Positions 5,276-13,584 are shown, counted from the stretch's first letter. The stretch: 22,165 nt of DNA from DASYCK01 sp036500205 (GCA_036500205.1 DASYCK010000013.1:1-22165), one strand, 5' to 3'. Notes: generated by a model from the sequence alone, not told the origin. Numbers and translations are program-made.

Positions 5276-7216
5276 ATGAGCGGAACCGAGATCCCGCCGG
5301 ACGCAGGGCCCCGACGGTTGTGGGACGAGAGGCGTGTCGAGACGCTGGGCGCCGCCTTGCTCACGGCCGCCAACACCGCGCGGATCGGATTGGCGGTCGT
5401 CCGCGTCGAGCTGCCCGAGCCGCACATCGTTTACGTGACCGACGTGGGGGCGGAGATCCTCGGCTACCCGAAGGAAAAGATCGTCAACCGCGTGGCGCGT
5501 GGATTTCTCACGCCCGAGGAGCAGGCGATCCGGCAGCCGTCGCCCGACGCCGAGCTGCATCGGCCGCGGCCGACGCGCACGTTCGACACGGCGGTGGTCA
5601 AGGCGGACGGGCGCCGCGTTCCCGTCGAGGTCACCCTGGCGCCCATCGAGCTCGATGGCGAGTCGCTCATGGTGATCTTCTTTCGCGACATCACGCAGCG
5701 GTACGAAGCGCTCGAGGCCGTTCGCCGCTCCCAGGAACGATTTCGCCTGCTATTCGAGCTGGCGCCCGACGCCGTCTGGGTCATGGACGGCATGCGCTTG
5801 CTCTACGTGAATCCGGGCGCGGTGAAGATGCTCGGCTACGACACGGTCGACGAGTTGCTGGCCATCGATCCCCGCCGCATCGTGCATCCGGACGATCACG
5901 CGGTCATGGGGGCGCGCACGCGCGAGATGATGAGCACCGGGCAACCGCTCCCCTCCTACGAATACCGGAACTGCCGGCGCGACGGCACCATCCTCGTCAC
6001 CGAGGTGCAGTCGATGCCGATCGAGTGGGACGGGCGCAAGGCGCTGCTCGGTATCGCGCGTGACGTGACCGCCCGGAAGGAGATGGAGACCCGGCTGGCC
6101 CGTTCGGAGAAGCTGGCGGCGCTGGGGACGTTGCTGGCCGGCATCGTGCACGAGCTGAACAACCCGCTCGCCTATGCGCTGCTGGGGATCGATCAGGCGC
6201 TGGCTCATCTTTCTCGCATGCCGTTCAGCCCGGACACGGCCGCCCTGGGCGAGCTGCTGCGCGAGGTCCGCGGCGGGACGACGCGGGTCGCCTCGATCGT
6301 GGGCCAGCTCCGCTCGAGCTCGCGCCCGGACGCGCCGGACCGGGTGCTCATCGATCTGGCGGAGGTGATCGCGTCGGCGTTGCGGGTAGCGGGCAACGAG
6401 CTTCGCCATCAGGCGCGCATCGTCACGGACTTCAAGGCCGCTCCGCGCGTGGTGGGGAGCGCGCAGCGCCTGGAGCAGGTGTTTCTCAACCTGCTCGTCA
6501 ACGCGGCGCAGTCGTTCGTGGCCGGCGCGCCGGAGAATGAAATTCGCGTCTCCCTGCGACCGGGGGGAAACGATCGGGTGGTGGTCGACGTGACGGACAA
6601 CGGCGGCGGCATCCCCGCCGACGTGCTGCCGCGCATCTTCGATCCGTTCTTCACCACGAAGGCGGTCGGCGTGGGGATGGGGTTGGGGCTGTCGATCTGC
6701 CATGGCATCGTCACCTCGCACGGCGGGACGCTGGACGTCGAGAGCACGCCCGGCGTGGGGACCCGCTTCCGATTGACGCTGCCCGTGCAGCGACCGCAAG
6801 GGCAACCGGGAGAGCCGGCCGTCGAGGAGCTGGCCGCCGCTCCCCCGCGTCCGCAGCGACGCCGCGTGCTGATCGTCGACGACGAAGCGCCGCTGGCGGC
6901 CATGATCGGGCGCATGCTCGAGGACGACTTCGACGTCGAGATCAGCCCGAGCGCCGAGAAGGCGCTCGAGGTTCTTCGTCAGGGGAAGGCTGACTTCGAC
7001 GTCGTGCTGTGCGACTTGATGATGCCGCGCATGAACGGCATGGACTTCTACAAGACGGTGGCGACGCTGGCCCCTCGGCTGGTCGAGCGGTTCATCTTCA
7101 TGACGGGCGGCGCCTTCACGCCGTGGGCGGCGGAGTTCCTGGCGACCAGCAATCGCCCCTGCCTGGAGAAGCCGTTCGACTACCGCACGCTGCGCGGAAT
7201 GCTCGATCGGTTCTGA
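5276..7216 (+). CDS. Hybrid sensor histidine kinase: PAS-PAS-HisKA-HATPase-receiver
   Basis: Cytosolic two-component hybrid kinase of 646 aa with no transmembrane segment. A PAS domain covers roughly residues 25-145 (ending VIFFRDITQR) and a second 150-270 (LLFELAPDAVWVMDG...GIARDVTARK). The DHp helix has the H-box AGIVHELNNPLAY with phosphoacceptor H292. The ATPase domain follows with N-box NLLVNAAQ (N409), G1 DNGGGIP, F-box FDPFFTTK and G2 GMGLGLSIC. The C-terminal receiver (about 528-646) has the acidic pair D535-D536, phosphoacceptor D580 in LCDLMMPRMNG, T610 and K632 (EKPF), so all key residues are present. It should autophosphorylate on H292 and pass phosphate to D580. No output domain or partner regulator is encoded next to it; the signal is unknown. 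It ends two bases before the end of the convergent methyltransferase gene. Confidence 0.93.
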   Translation: MSGTEIPPDAGPRRLWDERRVETLGAALLTAANTARIGLAVVRVELPEPHIVYVTDVGAEILGYPKEKIVNRVARGFLTPEEQAIRQPSPDAELHRPRPTRTFDTAVVKADGRRVPVEVTLAPIELDGESLMVIFFRDITQRYEALEAVRRSQERFRLLFELAPDAVWVMDGMRLLYVNPGAVKMLGYDTVDELLAIDPRRIVHPDDHAVMGARTREMMSTGQPLPSYEYRNCRRDGTILVTEVQSMPIEWDGRKALLGIARDVTARKEMETRLARSEKLAALGTLLAGIVHELNNPLAYALLGIDQALAHLSRMPFSPDTAALGELLREVRGGTTRVASIVGQLRSSSRPDAPDRVLIDLAEVIASALRVAGNELRHQARIVTDFKAAPRVVGSAQRLEQVFLNLLVNAAQSFVAGAPENEIRVSLRPGGNDRVVVDVTDNGGGIPADVLPRIFDPFFTTKAVGVGMGLGLSICHGIVTSHGGTLDVESTPGVGTRFRLTLPVQRPQGQPGEPAVEELAAAPPRPQRRRVLIVDDEAPLAAMIGRMLEDDFDVEISPSAEKALEVLRQGKADFDVVLCDLMMPRMNGMDFYKTVATLAPRLVERFIFMTGGAFTPWAAEFLATSNRPCLEKPFDYRTLRGMLDRF

Positions 7217-7218
7217 GT

Positions 7219-9051
7219 TCAGGGCGCGAAGCGCAGCAGGTTCACCGAGAGACCGCCGTGGAACAGGCGGTGGCTCGACTGCAGCGGCAGGCGAAACGCC
7301 GACGCCAAGCGGACGTCGGGCACCACGACCGCGGCGCGCCAGCCGCTGAACCGTCGCCGCAGCACCTCGCCGATCTCTCGGTAGAGCGCCGGCACGTCCC
7401 GTCGGCTGCCCAGGCGCGCTCCGTACGGCGGGTTGGCGATGAACAGCCCGGTCGGCGCCGGCGCCACCACGTCCGCCAGCGCCCGTTGTTCGAGCTGGAT
7501 GTGCTGGTCCACGCCGGCCCGCGCCGCGTTGGCGCGCGACGTGGCCACGGCGCCCGCGCTCTTGTCCGAGGCGACGATGGGAGCGTCGAGCCGCGTTCGC
7601 TGCGCGGCGACGGCCGCCTGCTCGAGATCATCCCAGGCGGCGCGCTCGCGGTCTCCCAGGGCTGGCCAGCGCTCGAAGGCGAACGCGCGACGCAGCCCGG
7701 GCGCGATCCCCAGCCCGGCGGTCGCCGCCTCGATGGGGAGCGTTCCCGCGCCGCACATGGGATCGACCAGCGCCTCACCGGGCGTCCACTCCGCCATTTC
7801 GAGCAGCGCCGCCGCCAGCGTCTCACGCAGCGGAGCTTCCCCGGCTTCGGTGCGCCAGCCCCGGCGGTTCAGCCGCTCCCCCGAGCTGTCGATGCTGATG
7901 GTCCACACGTCGTCGACCCCGCGCACCAGCACGAGGGGCGCGGTCGACGTGCCGGACGGCGGCTCGGCGGGCGCTTTCTCGGGCGCGCGACCGGTGCGAT
8001 CGGCGATGGCCCCCCGCACCGTCTCGTCGATGGCGCCGGTGTGATACAGGCGGCAGTGCGACGCGCTGGCGGTGATCCGCACCGGCAGCTCGGGCGGCAG
8101 GAACAGCTCCCAGGGCAGGCGCGCCAGCTGGTGGCGCAGCTTGCCGAACTCGCGCGCCCGCGCCTGACCGAGCCGCAGCAGCAGCCGGGTGGGGATGCGC
8201 AGTCCCAAATTCGCCCGCATGCCGAGCGTGACGGGCCCCGTCATCTCGACGCCGCCGGGCACGACGGTGACCGTTGCGTCGCCCATCAGGCGCGTCGCCT
8301 CGCGGCCGGCGACCTCCTCGGTGCCGGGCGTGACCACTGCGAACCAGCTCAATTTTCCGTCGAGCGCCAGCGCCGCCGCGCCCGACCGCCGCGCCGGTTT
8401 CTTCGGCGGCTGTGGGGGGCGCTTCTCGCCCGGCTGGGGCAGCTTCGTCGAGCGCCCCTCGAAGACGACGTGGGTGAGAAGCTCGATCGTCCCCTCGCCG
8501 CCGGCGACCGGCGAGTCGGCGTGGGCGGCGACGCGAAACCCCAGCCCCTCGGCCTTCTCGGTGAAGCGCGCCAGCGCCAGGCGACGCGTCTCGGGATCGT
8601 TCACGTCGCGCTGGCGCAGCAGATGGTCCGGCAGCTCGAACTGCGGCTTCACCAGCACCACGCCCTGCGCGCCATCGCGAAGACGAAAGGCGAGGCCCCG
8701 CAGCATGCTTCGCGCGGCCACGAAGCTGACGTCTACGGTGAAGAAGTCGTACGGTCCGGGGGCGGTGGTGAGGGCCAGCTGCTTCCAGTCCGTCCCCTCG
8801 AGATTGAGCACGCGCGCGTCGTCGCGCAGCTTGGCGTGCAGCTGATCGTGCCCGACATCGACGGCCACCACCTGGGTGGCGCCATGTTGCAGCAGCACCT
8901 GCGTGAAGCCGCCCGTCGAGGCGCCGAGGTCCACGGCGTGGACGCCCTTGATCGCTGGCGCCAGCGCGAAGCGGTCCAGCGCCGCCGCCAGCTTCAGGCC
9001 CGCGCGGCCCACCAGGGAAGGTTCAGGGCGAGAATGCTTGTCGGGGCGCAC
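7219..9051 (-). CDS. Two-domain rRNA methyltransferase: TlyA/FtsJ-like module fused to THUMP-RlmL-like module
   Basis: A 610-aa fusion of two SAM-dependent RNA methyltransferases. Residues 13-200 match TlyA-type 2'-O-methyltransferases: VGRAGLKLAAAL, SAM motif VDLGASTGGFTQVLLQHGA, VAVDVGHDQLHAKLR, VDVSF, LVKPQFE, VNDPETRR and a SPV-GG-GTIELL end. K20, D107, K135 and E190 form the expected K-D-K-E catalytic set; the usual TlyA S4 RNA-binding domain is absent. A basic Pro-rich linker (about 205-232) leads to a ferredoxin-like/THUMP region (about 233-345), then an RlmL-like N2-guanine methyltransferase with VDPMCGAGTLPIEAA (429-443) and catalytic NPPYG (540-544). RlmL methylates 23S G2445 in E. 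coli; TlyA modifies 16S/23S cytidines. The GTG at 9051 has TAATGT 10 nt upstream. Targets here are inferred. Confidence 0.88.
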   Translation of the reverse strand: MRPDKHSRPEPSLVGRAGLKLAAALDRFALAPAIKGVHAVDLGASTGGFTQVLLQHGATQVVAVDVGHDQLHAKLRDDARVLNLEGTDWKQLALTTAPGPYDFFTVDVSFVAARSMLRGLAFRLRDGAQGVVLVKPQFELPDHLLRQRDVNDPETRRLALARFTEKAEGLGFRVAAHADSPVAGGEGTIELLTHVVFEGRSTKLPQPGEKRPPQPPKKPARRSGAAALALDGKLSWFAVVTPGTEEVAGREATRLMGDATVTVVPGGVEMTGPVTLGMRANLGLRIPTRLLLRLGQARAREFGKLRHQLARLPWELFLPPELPVRITASASHCRLYHTGAIDETVRGAIADRTGRAPEKAPAEPPSGTSTAPLVLVRGVDDVWTISIDSSGERLNRRGWRTEAGEAPLRETLAAALLEMAEWTPGEALVDPMCGAGTLPIEAATAGLGIAPGLRRAFAFERWPALGDRERAAWDDLEQAAVAAQRTRLDAPIVASDKSAGAVATSRANAARAGVDQHIQLEQRALADVVAPAPTGLFIANPPYGARLGSRRDVPALYREIGEVLRRRFSGWRAAVVVPDVRLASAFRLPLQSSHRLFHGGLSVNLLRFAP

Positions 9052-9061
9052 GAGCCGACGG

Positions 9062-9067
9062 ACATTA
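9062..9067 (-). promoter_or_regulatory. -10-like TAATGT, 10 nt before the methyltransferase GTG
   Basis: Minus-strand TAATGT fits TANNNT, and there is no Shine-Dalgarno sequence between it and the GTG at 9051. It supports GTG rather than a downstream start. Confidence 0.4.
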
Positions 9068-9197
9068 GCCCCCCACAGCCCCCGCGCCTAGGAATCCAGA
9101 CGAAACATGCGCGGTTCCAGCGATCATGACGCCAGAGCGCGAACAGATCCGTCGACGGAGACGCCAGAGCGACTCCGAGGGGGGCACGCGAGCAGCA

Positions 9198-9225
9198 CGT
9201 GGGGGGCTGTCCGCGGCCCCCCGCG
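9198..9225. terminator. GC-rich hairpin directly after the CBS gene
   Basis: GGGGGGC (9201-9207) and GCCCCCC (9216-9222) pair perfectly around an 8-nt loop, extended by three weaker pairs. It begins one base after the stop codon of the CBS protein gene (-). No U-tract. Confidence 0.6.
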
Positions 9226-9226
9226 C

Positions 9227-9724
9227 TCAGCACGATCCGTTCGCCTCGATCAGCTCGCGGCACCGTTCGCACAGCCAGAAATCGGGCGTGGCGTCCTCGC
9301 TCTGGGTGGCGCCGCTGTGGGCGCAGACGTCGCAGCGGGCTTCCGAGCGCGCCTGTTCGCCCAGCGCCAGCGCGTCGCGGGTCACCAGGCCGACGATGTA
9401 GGCGCCCGTGACGACCGGCAGGCAGTCGACGTCGTTGTCGCCCATGATGTCGACTGCCTCTTGCAGCGTGGTGTCGGCGCTGATGCACAGCACGGGGGAG
9501 GTCATGCAGTCGGCCAGGCGGGCGTCGCGCGGGGCGGCGTGAAGATCCTTGCCGCTGACGATGCCGGCCAGCGCGCCGTCCTCCACCACGATCAGGTGAT
9601 CGCTGCCGCTGGCGGCGATCACCTGGCGGGCGAAGCCGACCGTCGTCTCCGCCGTGAGCGTGGACAGATCCGTCCCCATGACTTCCGCAACCGTGCAGCG
9701 CGCGATATCGATGTTCAGGGTCAT
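9227..9724 (-). CDS. Tandem CBS-domain protein with C-terminal zinc ribbon
   Basis: Small cytosolic protein of 165 aa. Two CBS motifs form a Bateman module: residues about 8-65 (VAEVMGTDLSTLTAETTV...LIVVEDGALAGIVSGKDL) and 70-128 (DCMTSPVLCISADTTLQEAVDIM...CLPVVTGAYIVGLVTRDAL). Such pairs usually bind adenosyl nucleotides. The C-terminal 35 residues have CDVC, 17 residues, then CERC, a four-Cys zinc ribbon or rubredoxin-like knuckle. The ATG at 9724 is chosen because GGGAGGT lies seven bases upstream; an in-frame ATG eight codons earlier would put that site inside the gene. No catalytic domain is present, so a regulatory or partner-binding role is likely. It is the next gene after the PEGA kinase on the same strand, 119 bp away. 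Confidence 0.88.
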   Translation of the reverse strand: MTLNIDIARCTVAEVMGTDLSTLTAETTVGFARQVIAASGSDHLIVVEDGALAGIVSGKDLHAAPRDARLADCMTSPVLCISADTTLQEAVDIMGDNDVDCLPVVTGAYIVGLVTRDALALGEQARSEARCDVCAHSGATQSEDATPDFWLCERCRELIEANGSC

Positions 9725-9761
9725 TGTCGCGACCTCCCACCCTGTCATCGGCACATTCGCG

Positions 9762-9802
9762 ACGAAACAAAATCCCGTGAGGTCTGATACGAAGCAAAAA
9801 CC
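9762..9802 (-). promoter_or_regulatory. Two direct repeats GGWTTTTGYTTCGT, 27 bp apart, upstream of the CBS gene
   Basis: On the minus strand GGTTTTTGCTTCGT (9802-9789) and GGATTTTGTTTCGT (9775-9762) match at 12 of 14 positions. They lie 38-78 bp upstream of the CBS start, in the gap after the kinase gene. They could be paired binding sites for a regulator; function is inferred. Confidence 0.4.
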
Positions 9803-9843
9803 GGAGGCCGACCCGCGACCACCCCGCGCGACCTGTGGGCCCC

Positions 9844-12423
9844 TCAGCGCTTGAACATTTTTTGCCACCAGGACTTGTCTGGCTTGGGTGGCGGCGGGGG
9901 AGGGGGAGGCGGCGCGGGCGCCGGCTCGGGCGCGGCCTTCACGGGGGCCGGCGCGGCCGCCTTTCGCAAGGTCACGTCGATCTGCTGCTCGGGATCGGTC
10001 GTGACCTCCACCCGCCTGGTGAACGGCCGAAAGCCGTCGTGGGTGAACGTCAAGGCGTACACGTTCCCCGAGCGCAGGTGGATCACGGTCGGCGTGGTGC
10101 CGTAGTTGTGATGGGCCGTGGTGACCCGTGCGCCGGTCGGCGTGCTCTGCACGGTGACGTTCACCTTGACGTTCTTGTTTTCGGATGACGCGTCGTTCGC
10201 GTCCCCCTCGGCCGCGCCGTCCCCGTGGGGGGGCTCGACGGAAGGGGCCTCGGCCGCGACGGGCGTCGGGGCCACCTCGGCCCCGGCCTCCGGGACGGGC
10301 GACGGCGGAGGCGCGGTTTCGGTCGCGACGGAGCTCCCGTCGGCGGTCGCCGCCGGCTTGTCTCCGACCCCGCGCGCATCGGGCGCCGTGGCCGCTTCCT
10401 TCGCGGTCTCTCCCGCGGCGGGGGCCAGCGCCCCGGTGGCGCCTCGGGTAGCGGTCGCTTCGGCGGTGGGCGCAGCGCCACCGGCTCCGCCGTTCCCCGT
10501 CTGCTCGCCCGCCGCGACGGTTGGCGTCGCCGCCGCGTCTGGCGCAGTCGCCACGTTGACTGCGGCGGCTTTCGGGGGCGGTGCGCCGCCCGCGTCGGCT
10601 GCCGGCTGAACGACGGCGACGCTCGTGGCGGGCGACTGCGACTGCAATTGAACGACAGGCTTCTTCGCCCCGCAGGTCTTCAGCGAGACGGCGATCAACA
10701 GCAGGCCGCCCAGCCCGGCGCCCACGAGCGCGAGGCGTCGCTTCGGCGCGCCCCCCCAGCCGCTGCGCGCGGCCGAACCGGAGGCTTCGCTCGTTTCCCC
10801 GGAGACGACGCGCTCGGCGGCGATCACCGTCGATCTGGATTCGCTCGCCGCGAGCGTCGCGAGAATTTCCGGCGAGACCGGCGGGGGCGGGATCAACGAG
10901 GCCGCCGAGCTGACCGTCGGGGGAATGGGGATCGGTATTCCCGGACGTTCGCCGGTTCCGCCGATCGTCGGCGCGGGGCGCGACCCGATCGTCGCGCGCG
11001 GCGAGGGCGAGGGGAGCGGCGTGTGCGGCCCGAGCGGGGGCAGCCCCGAAGCGGGGGTGGCGCGCGAGGCGGCGGGCGTCGTCAGCGCGGGGAGACCGGG
11101 CGACGAGGGGCGCGAGATGCGGGTCGACACGCCCGCGTCCGCCGGCTTCGCGGGCGGCAGCGTCGTCGCCCCGGAGAGCGGCCCCGAAGGGGTTCGTGCG
11201 CTCGCTGCCTCCGGCGCGGCGGGCTCGCCGGCCGGCGTCTCGGGCGCGCCAGCGGGGGGAAGCGGCGGGGTCGGAATTCGTGGCGGTCGGGTCGGCGCGC
11301 CCGCGGCGGAGAGGGCTGCCGTCTTCCGTCCCACCGACAGCGCCGCCGGCGGCGGGGCCGGACGGATGGGCGTCGAGCCCGAGCGCGCGGGCGAAGGGGG
11401 CGGCGGAATCTTGGCCGGCGTCGTCTGCGAAGAGGCCGACGCCCCCACCACGCGTCCGGCCGACAGCGACGAGGGGAGCGCGGGCGTCTTGGTCAGCGTG
11501 GGGACGCCGTCGCGGGTCGATAGATCCTGCAGCCAACGTTTCAGCTCGGTCTGCCCGACGGCGCGAAACGCGGCGCGCATCACCTGCTCGACCTCGACCA
11601 GCATGTCGTCGGCGCGCTGGTAACGCTCGGCCGGATCCTTCGCCATCGCGCGCTTCAGCAGCCTGCTCAGCTCGGGATGAATGCCGGGGCGAGCCACCTC
11701 GGGGGGAACGGCCTCGCCGTTCTTCACCATCAGCAGCACCTCGAGATCGGTCGGCGCGTCGAACGGATAACGCCCGCAGACCATCACGTACAGCATCGTC
11801 CCGACCGAGAACAGATCGGAGCGCGCATCGATGGTCGCCCCCGCGGCCTGCTCGGGCGACATGTACGCGATCTTTCCCTTGATGACCTTCTCGGTCCCCT
11901 GATCGACCTGATTGCGCGCCGTGGCGATCCCGAAGTCGGTCAGCTTCACCTCGCCCTGCTCGCTGAGCAGCACGTTGTGGGGGCTGATGTCGCGGTGGAC
12001 GATCCCGAGCGGGGCGCCGTCGGCGCCCGTCTTGGCGTGGGCGTAGGCGAGGGCGCGGCAGACCTCGGCCGTCACGTAGAGCGCCAGCGCCGGCTGGATC
12101 GACGAGCGGACGGCGCGCACCCGCCGCATCACGGCGTCGAGGGTCCAGCCGTCCACCAGCTCGAGCGCCAGGATGTACTGGCCGTCGTCTTCCCCCAGGT
12201 CCAGCACCTGGACGATGTTGCTGTGGTTGAAGCTCATCGCGATGTGAGCTTCGTTGACCAGCATGTCGCGGAACTGCGGGTCGGCGTAGTACGCGGGGAA
12301 GATGCGCTTCAGCACCACGACCTTCTCGAAGCCGTGGACGCCGTTCTGGGTCGCGAGGAATATCTCCGCGGTCCCCCCGTCTGCGATCTTCCGCAGGATC
12401 GTGTATCTCGCCTGCAGGCTCAT
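9844..12423 (-). CDS. Hanks-type Ser/Thr protein kinase, single-pass membrane, C-terminal PEGA domain
   Basis: An 859-aa kinase. Residues 7-285 are the kinase domain: glycine loop IADGGTAEIF, ATP lysine K39 (VVVLKR), Glu58, catalytic loop VHRDISPHNVLL with D145 and N150, TDFGIA with D163, and MSPEQ; all catalytic residues are present, so it should be active. A long Pro/Ala-rich linker of low complexity runs from about 300 to 555. One transmembrane helix (about 562-580, LALVGAGLGGLLLIAVSL) places the kinase inside and the rest outside. The outer part has a second Ala/Pro-rich stretch and a PEGA domain at about 748-822 (VQSTPTGARVTT...PTVIHLRSGNVYALTFTHDGFRPFTRRVEV), often linked to envelope binding. 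It ends with poly-Pro and KSWWQKMFKR. It is divergent from an outer-membrane protein gene, a possible functional partner. Confidence 0.92.
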   Translation of the reverse strand: MSLQARYTILRKIADGGTAEIFLATQNGVHGFEKVVVLKRIFPAYYADPQFRDMLVNEAHIAMSFNHSNIVQVLDLGEDDGQYILALELVDGWTLDAVMRRVRAVRSSIQPALALYVTAEVCRALAYAHAKTGADGAPLGIVHRDISPHNVLLSEQGEVKLTDFGIATARNQVDQGTEKVIKGKIAYMSPEQAAGATIDARSDLFSVGTMLYVMVCGRYPFDAPTDLEVLLMVKNGEAVPPEVARPGIHPELSRLLKRAMAKDPAERYQRADDMLVEVEQVMRAAFRAVGQTELKRWLQDLSTRDGVPTLTKTPALPSSLSAGRVVGASASSQTTPAKIPPPPSPARSGSTPIRPAPPPAALSVGRKTAALSAAGAPTRPPRIPTPPLPPAGAPETPAGEPAAPEAASARTPSGPLSGATTLPPAKPADAGVSTRISRPSSPGLPALTTPAASRATPASGLPPLGPHTPLPSPSPRATIGSRPAPTIGGTGERPGIPIPIPPTVSSAASLIPPPPVSPEILATLAASESRSTVIAAERVVSGETSEASGSAARSGWGGAPKRRLALVGAGLGGLLLIAVSLKTCGAKKPVVQLQSQSPATSVAVVQPAADAGGAPPPKAAAVNVATAPDAAATPTVAAGEQTGNGGAGGAAPTAEATATRGATGALAPAAGETAKEAATAPDARGVGDKPAATADGSSVATETAPPPSPVPEAGAEVAPTPVAAEAPSVEPPHGDGAAEGDANDASSENKNVKVNVTVQSTPTGARVTTAHHNYGTTPTVIHLRSGNVYALTFTHDGFRPFTRRVEVTTDPEQQIDVTLRKAAAPAPVKAAPEPAPAPPPPPPPPPKPDKSWWQKMFKR

Positions 12424-12436
12424 GCGCCGACGGTGG

Positions 12437-12464
12437 ATTAAACACGTTCTGCCCCGACGGGCAA
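12437..12464 (-). promoter_or_regulatory. PEGA kinase promoter: TTGCCC-N16-TTTAAT
   Basis: Minus-strand TTGCCC (12464-12459) and TTTAAT (12442-12437, five of six to consensus) are 16 bp apart. The -10 ends 13 nt before the ATG at 12423, leaving a leader of about 7 nt with no Shine-Dalgarno sequence. Confidence 0.55.
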
Positions 12465-12521
12465 ACGCAAGTTGGTGAAATCAGCGTTCGGCATCTCCCG
12501 GGCCCCGGGGCGGCCGCGTGT

Positions 12522-12527
12522 TACGGT
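12522..12527 (+). promoter_or_regulatory. -10-like TACGGT, 7 nt before the outer-membrane protein ATG
   Basis: TACGGT fits TANNNT and ends 7 nt before the ATG at 12535, predicting a transcript that starts one base before the ATG. Its position argues against in-frame starts further upstream. Confidence 0.4.
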
Positions 12528-12534
12528 GGGCGTC

Positions 12535-13398
12535 ATGGCCGGTCTTCCGCGCCCCGCCGTCCACGTTTTTCGCTGGATGCGATGGGCTCCGCTTTGCTTC
12601 GCGGTCGCATGCGCGCCGTCGCTGGCGTCGCTTCAACCAGCGCACGTGGCGCCGCAGGGGCACTTGCAGGCGACCGTCGGAATGGAGGTGGCCGTGCCCA
12701 CGGGAACCGTGGCGAGCCTGGTCGACGCCGGTCGCACGCTGTCGCAGGCTGGACAGTCGCAGATGCTGTCGCCGCAGGACGAGGGGCGACTGTTCGACGC
12801 GGGGATGGCGTTCGCGGCCAGTCCGGTGGCGGTCATCCCCCACTTCGCCCTGGCGTACACGTTGGTCGAGCGGACGGAGATCGGCCTTCGATATTCGGGC
12901 GACAGCTGGCGGCTGGGGGGCCGCTACCAGCTGCTGTCGCACGAGAGCGAAGGCGATCCCTTCGACATGGTGGTCGGCCTCGGCATCGCGCACGCGGCCA
13001 CGCCCGTCCCGGTGGGGGATGTGCTTCCGGTCCTGAAGATCGACGGCTTCACGCGCTGGACCAGCGACGTCTCGGCCATCATTGGCACGTCACGCCGTTG
13101 GTTTCGCGTCTGGGCGGGGCCGAAGGTGGTGTACACGCGTTTCGAAACGTCCCTGACGGCCGACCTGTACATGAACGAGATGCAGCTGGCGACGTTTCGG
13201 GGACACGGTCTGTACTACGGAGGACAGGCAGGGGTGGCGCTCGGTTACAGCAAGCTGTTCTTCGGGGTCGAGCTGACCTTGATGGAGCTGTCGGCCTCGG
13301 CGGCGACGACCGCCACCACCCTGGCCTCGGGGAGCCGCACGACCGACTTCAGCGGCTTCGTGATCTATCCCGCGTTCGGCCTGATGGGAGAGTTTTAG
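12535..13398 (+). CDS. Predicted outer-membrane beta-barrel protein with lipoprotein-type signal peptide
   Basis: A 287-aa envelope protein of unknown function. Residues 1-26 form a signal peptide (basic start, WAPLCFAVAC) with a possible lipobox AVAC. The rest alternates polar and hydrophobic residues in amphipathic beta-strand style: FALAYTLVERTEIGLRYSG, WRLGGRYQLL, WFRVWAGPKVVYTRF, GLYYGGQAGVALGYSKLFFGVELTLMEL, FVIYPAFGLMGEF. It ends in Phe, typical of barrels recognised by the BAM complex. Start at 12535 gives the signal peptide at the true N-terminus; the frame extends to 12472 but upstream residues are not signal-like. The divergent neighbour is a membrane kinase with an outer PEGA domain, 111 bp away. 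I do not recognise the family. Confidence 0.75.
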   Translation: MAGLPRPAVHVFRWMRWAPLCFAVACAPSLASLQPAHVAPQGHLQATVGMEVAVPTGTVASLVDAGRTLSQAGQSQMLSPQDEGRLFDAGMAFAASPVAVIPHFALAYTLVERTEIGLRYSGDSWRLGGRYQLLSHESEGDPFDMVVGLGIAHAATPVPVGDVLPVLKIDGFTRWTSDVSAIIGTSRRWFRVWAGPKVVYTRFETSLTADLYMNEMQLATFRGHGLYYGGQAGVALGYSKLFFGVELTLMELSASAATTATTLASGSRTTDFSGFVIYPAFGLMGEF

Positions 13399-13416
13399 CG
13401 CGCCTCCGGCGCTCGC

Positions 13417-13437
13417 GGGGGGATGAAGCATCCCCCC
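13417..13437. terminator. Perfect 9-bp hairpin after the outer-membrane protein gene
   Basis: GGGGGGATG (13417-13425) pairs with CATCCCCCC (13429-13437) around AAG. A smaller hairpin GCGCC-tcc-GGCGC lies at 13400-13412, right after the stop codon. Probable terminators without a U-tract. Confidence 0.6.
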
Positions 13438-13578
13438 ACGTGGCCCCCCTTCCGGATTTGCTCATCGTCCATGCCGGCGCGGCGAAGCTGCGCCTCCGGG
13501 GCTCGGACCCGCGCGCGTTGCGCGCTCTGATGTCGCGATCGCCGGAAACTTGGCTATGTCGTTTGGGTTCCGATCGGG

Positions 13579-13584
13579 TAAGAG
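13579..13584 (+). promoter_or_regulatory. -10-like TAAGAG, 11 nt before the ATG at 13596
   Basis: TAAGAG is a weaker match (no T at position 6), but it has the spacing seen before the dioxygenase and hybrid kinase genes. Confidence 0.3.

Noticed and set aside
7009..9129. A 706-codon + strand open frame
   Set aside because: It lies antisense to the methyltransferase fusion, whose minus frame has all catalytic motifs. The + frame is Arg/Gly/Gln-rich and without motifs.
10225..11523. Arg/Gly-rich + strand frame of about 430 codons
   Set aside because: It is antisense to the Pro/Ala-rich linker of the kinase, which gives such a composition automatically.
9725..12445. A minus frame of over 1000 codons that runs into the CBS gene, suggesting one giant protein
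   Set aside because: Only its last 165 codons (the CBS protein) are meaningful; the rest is the PEGA kinase gene in the wrong frame. A ribosome site marks the CBS start at 9724.
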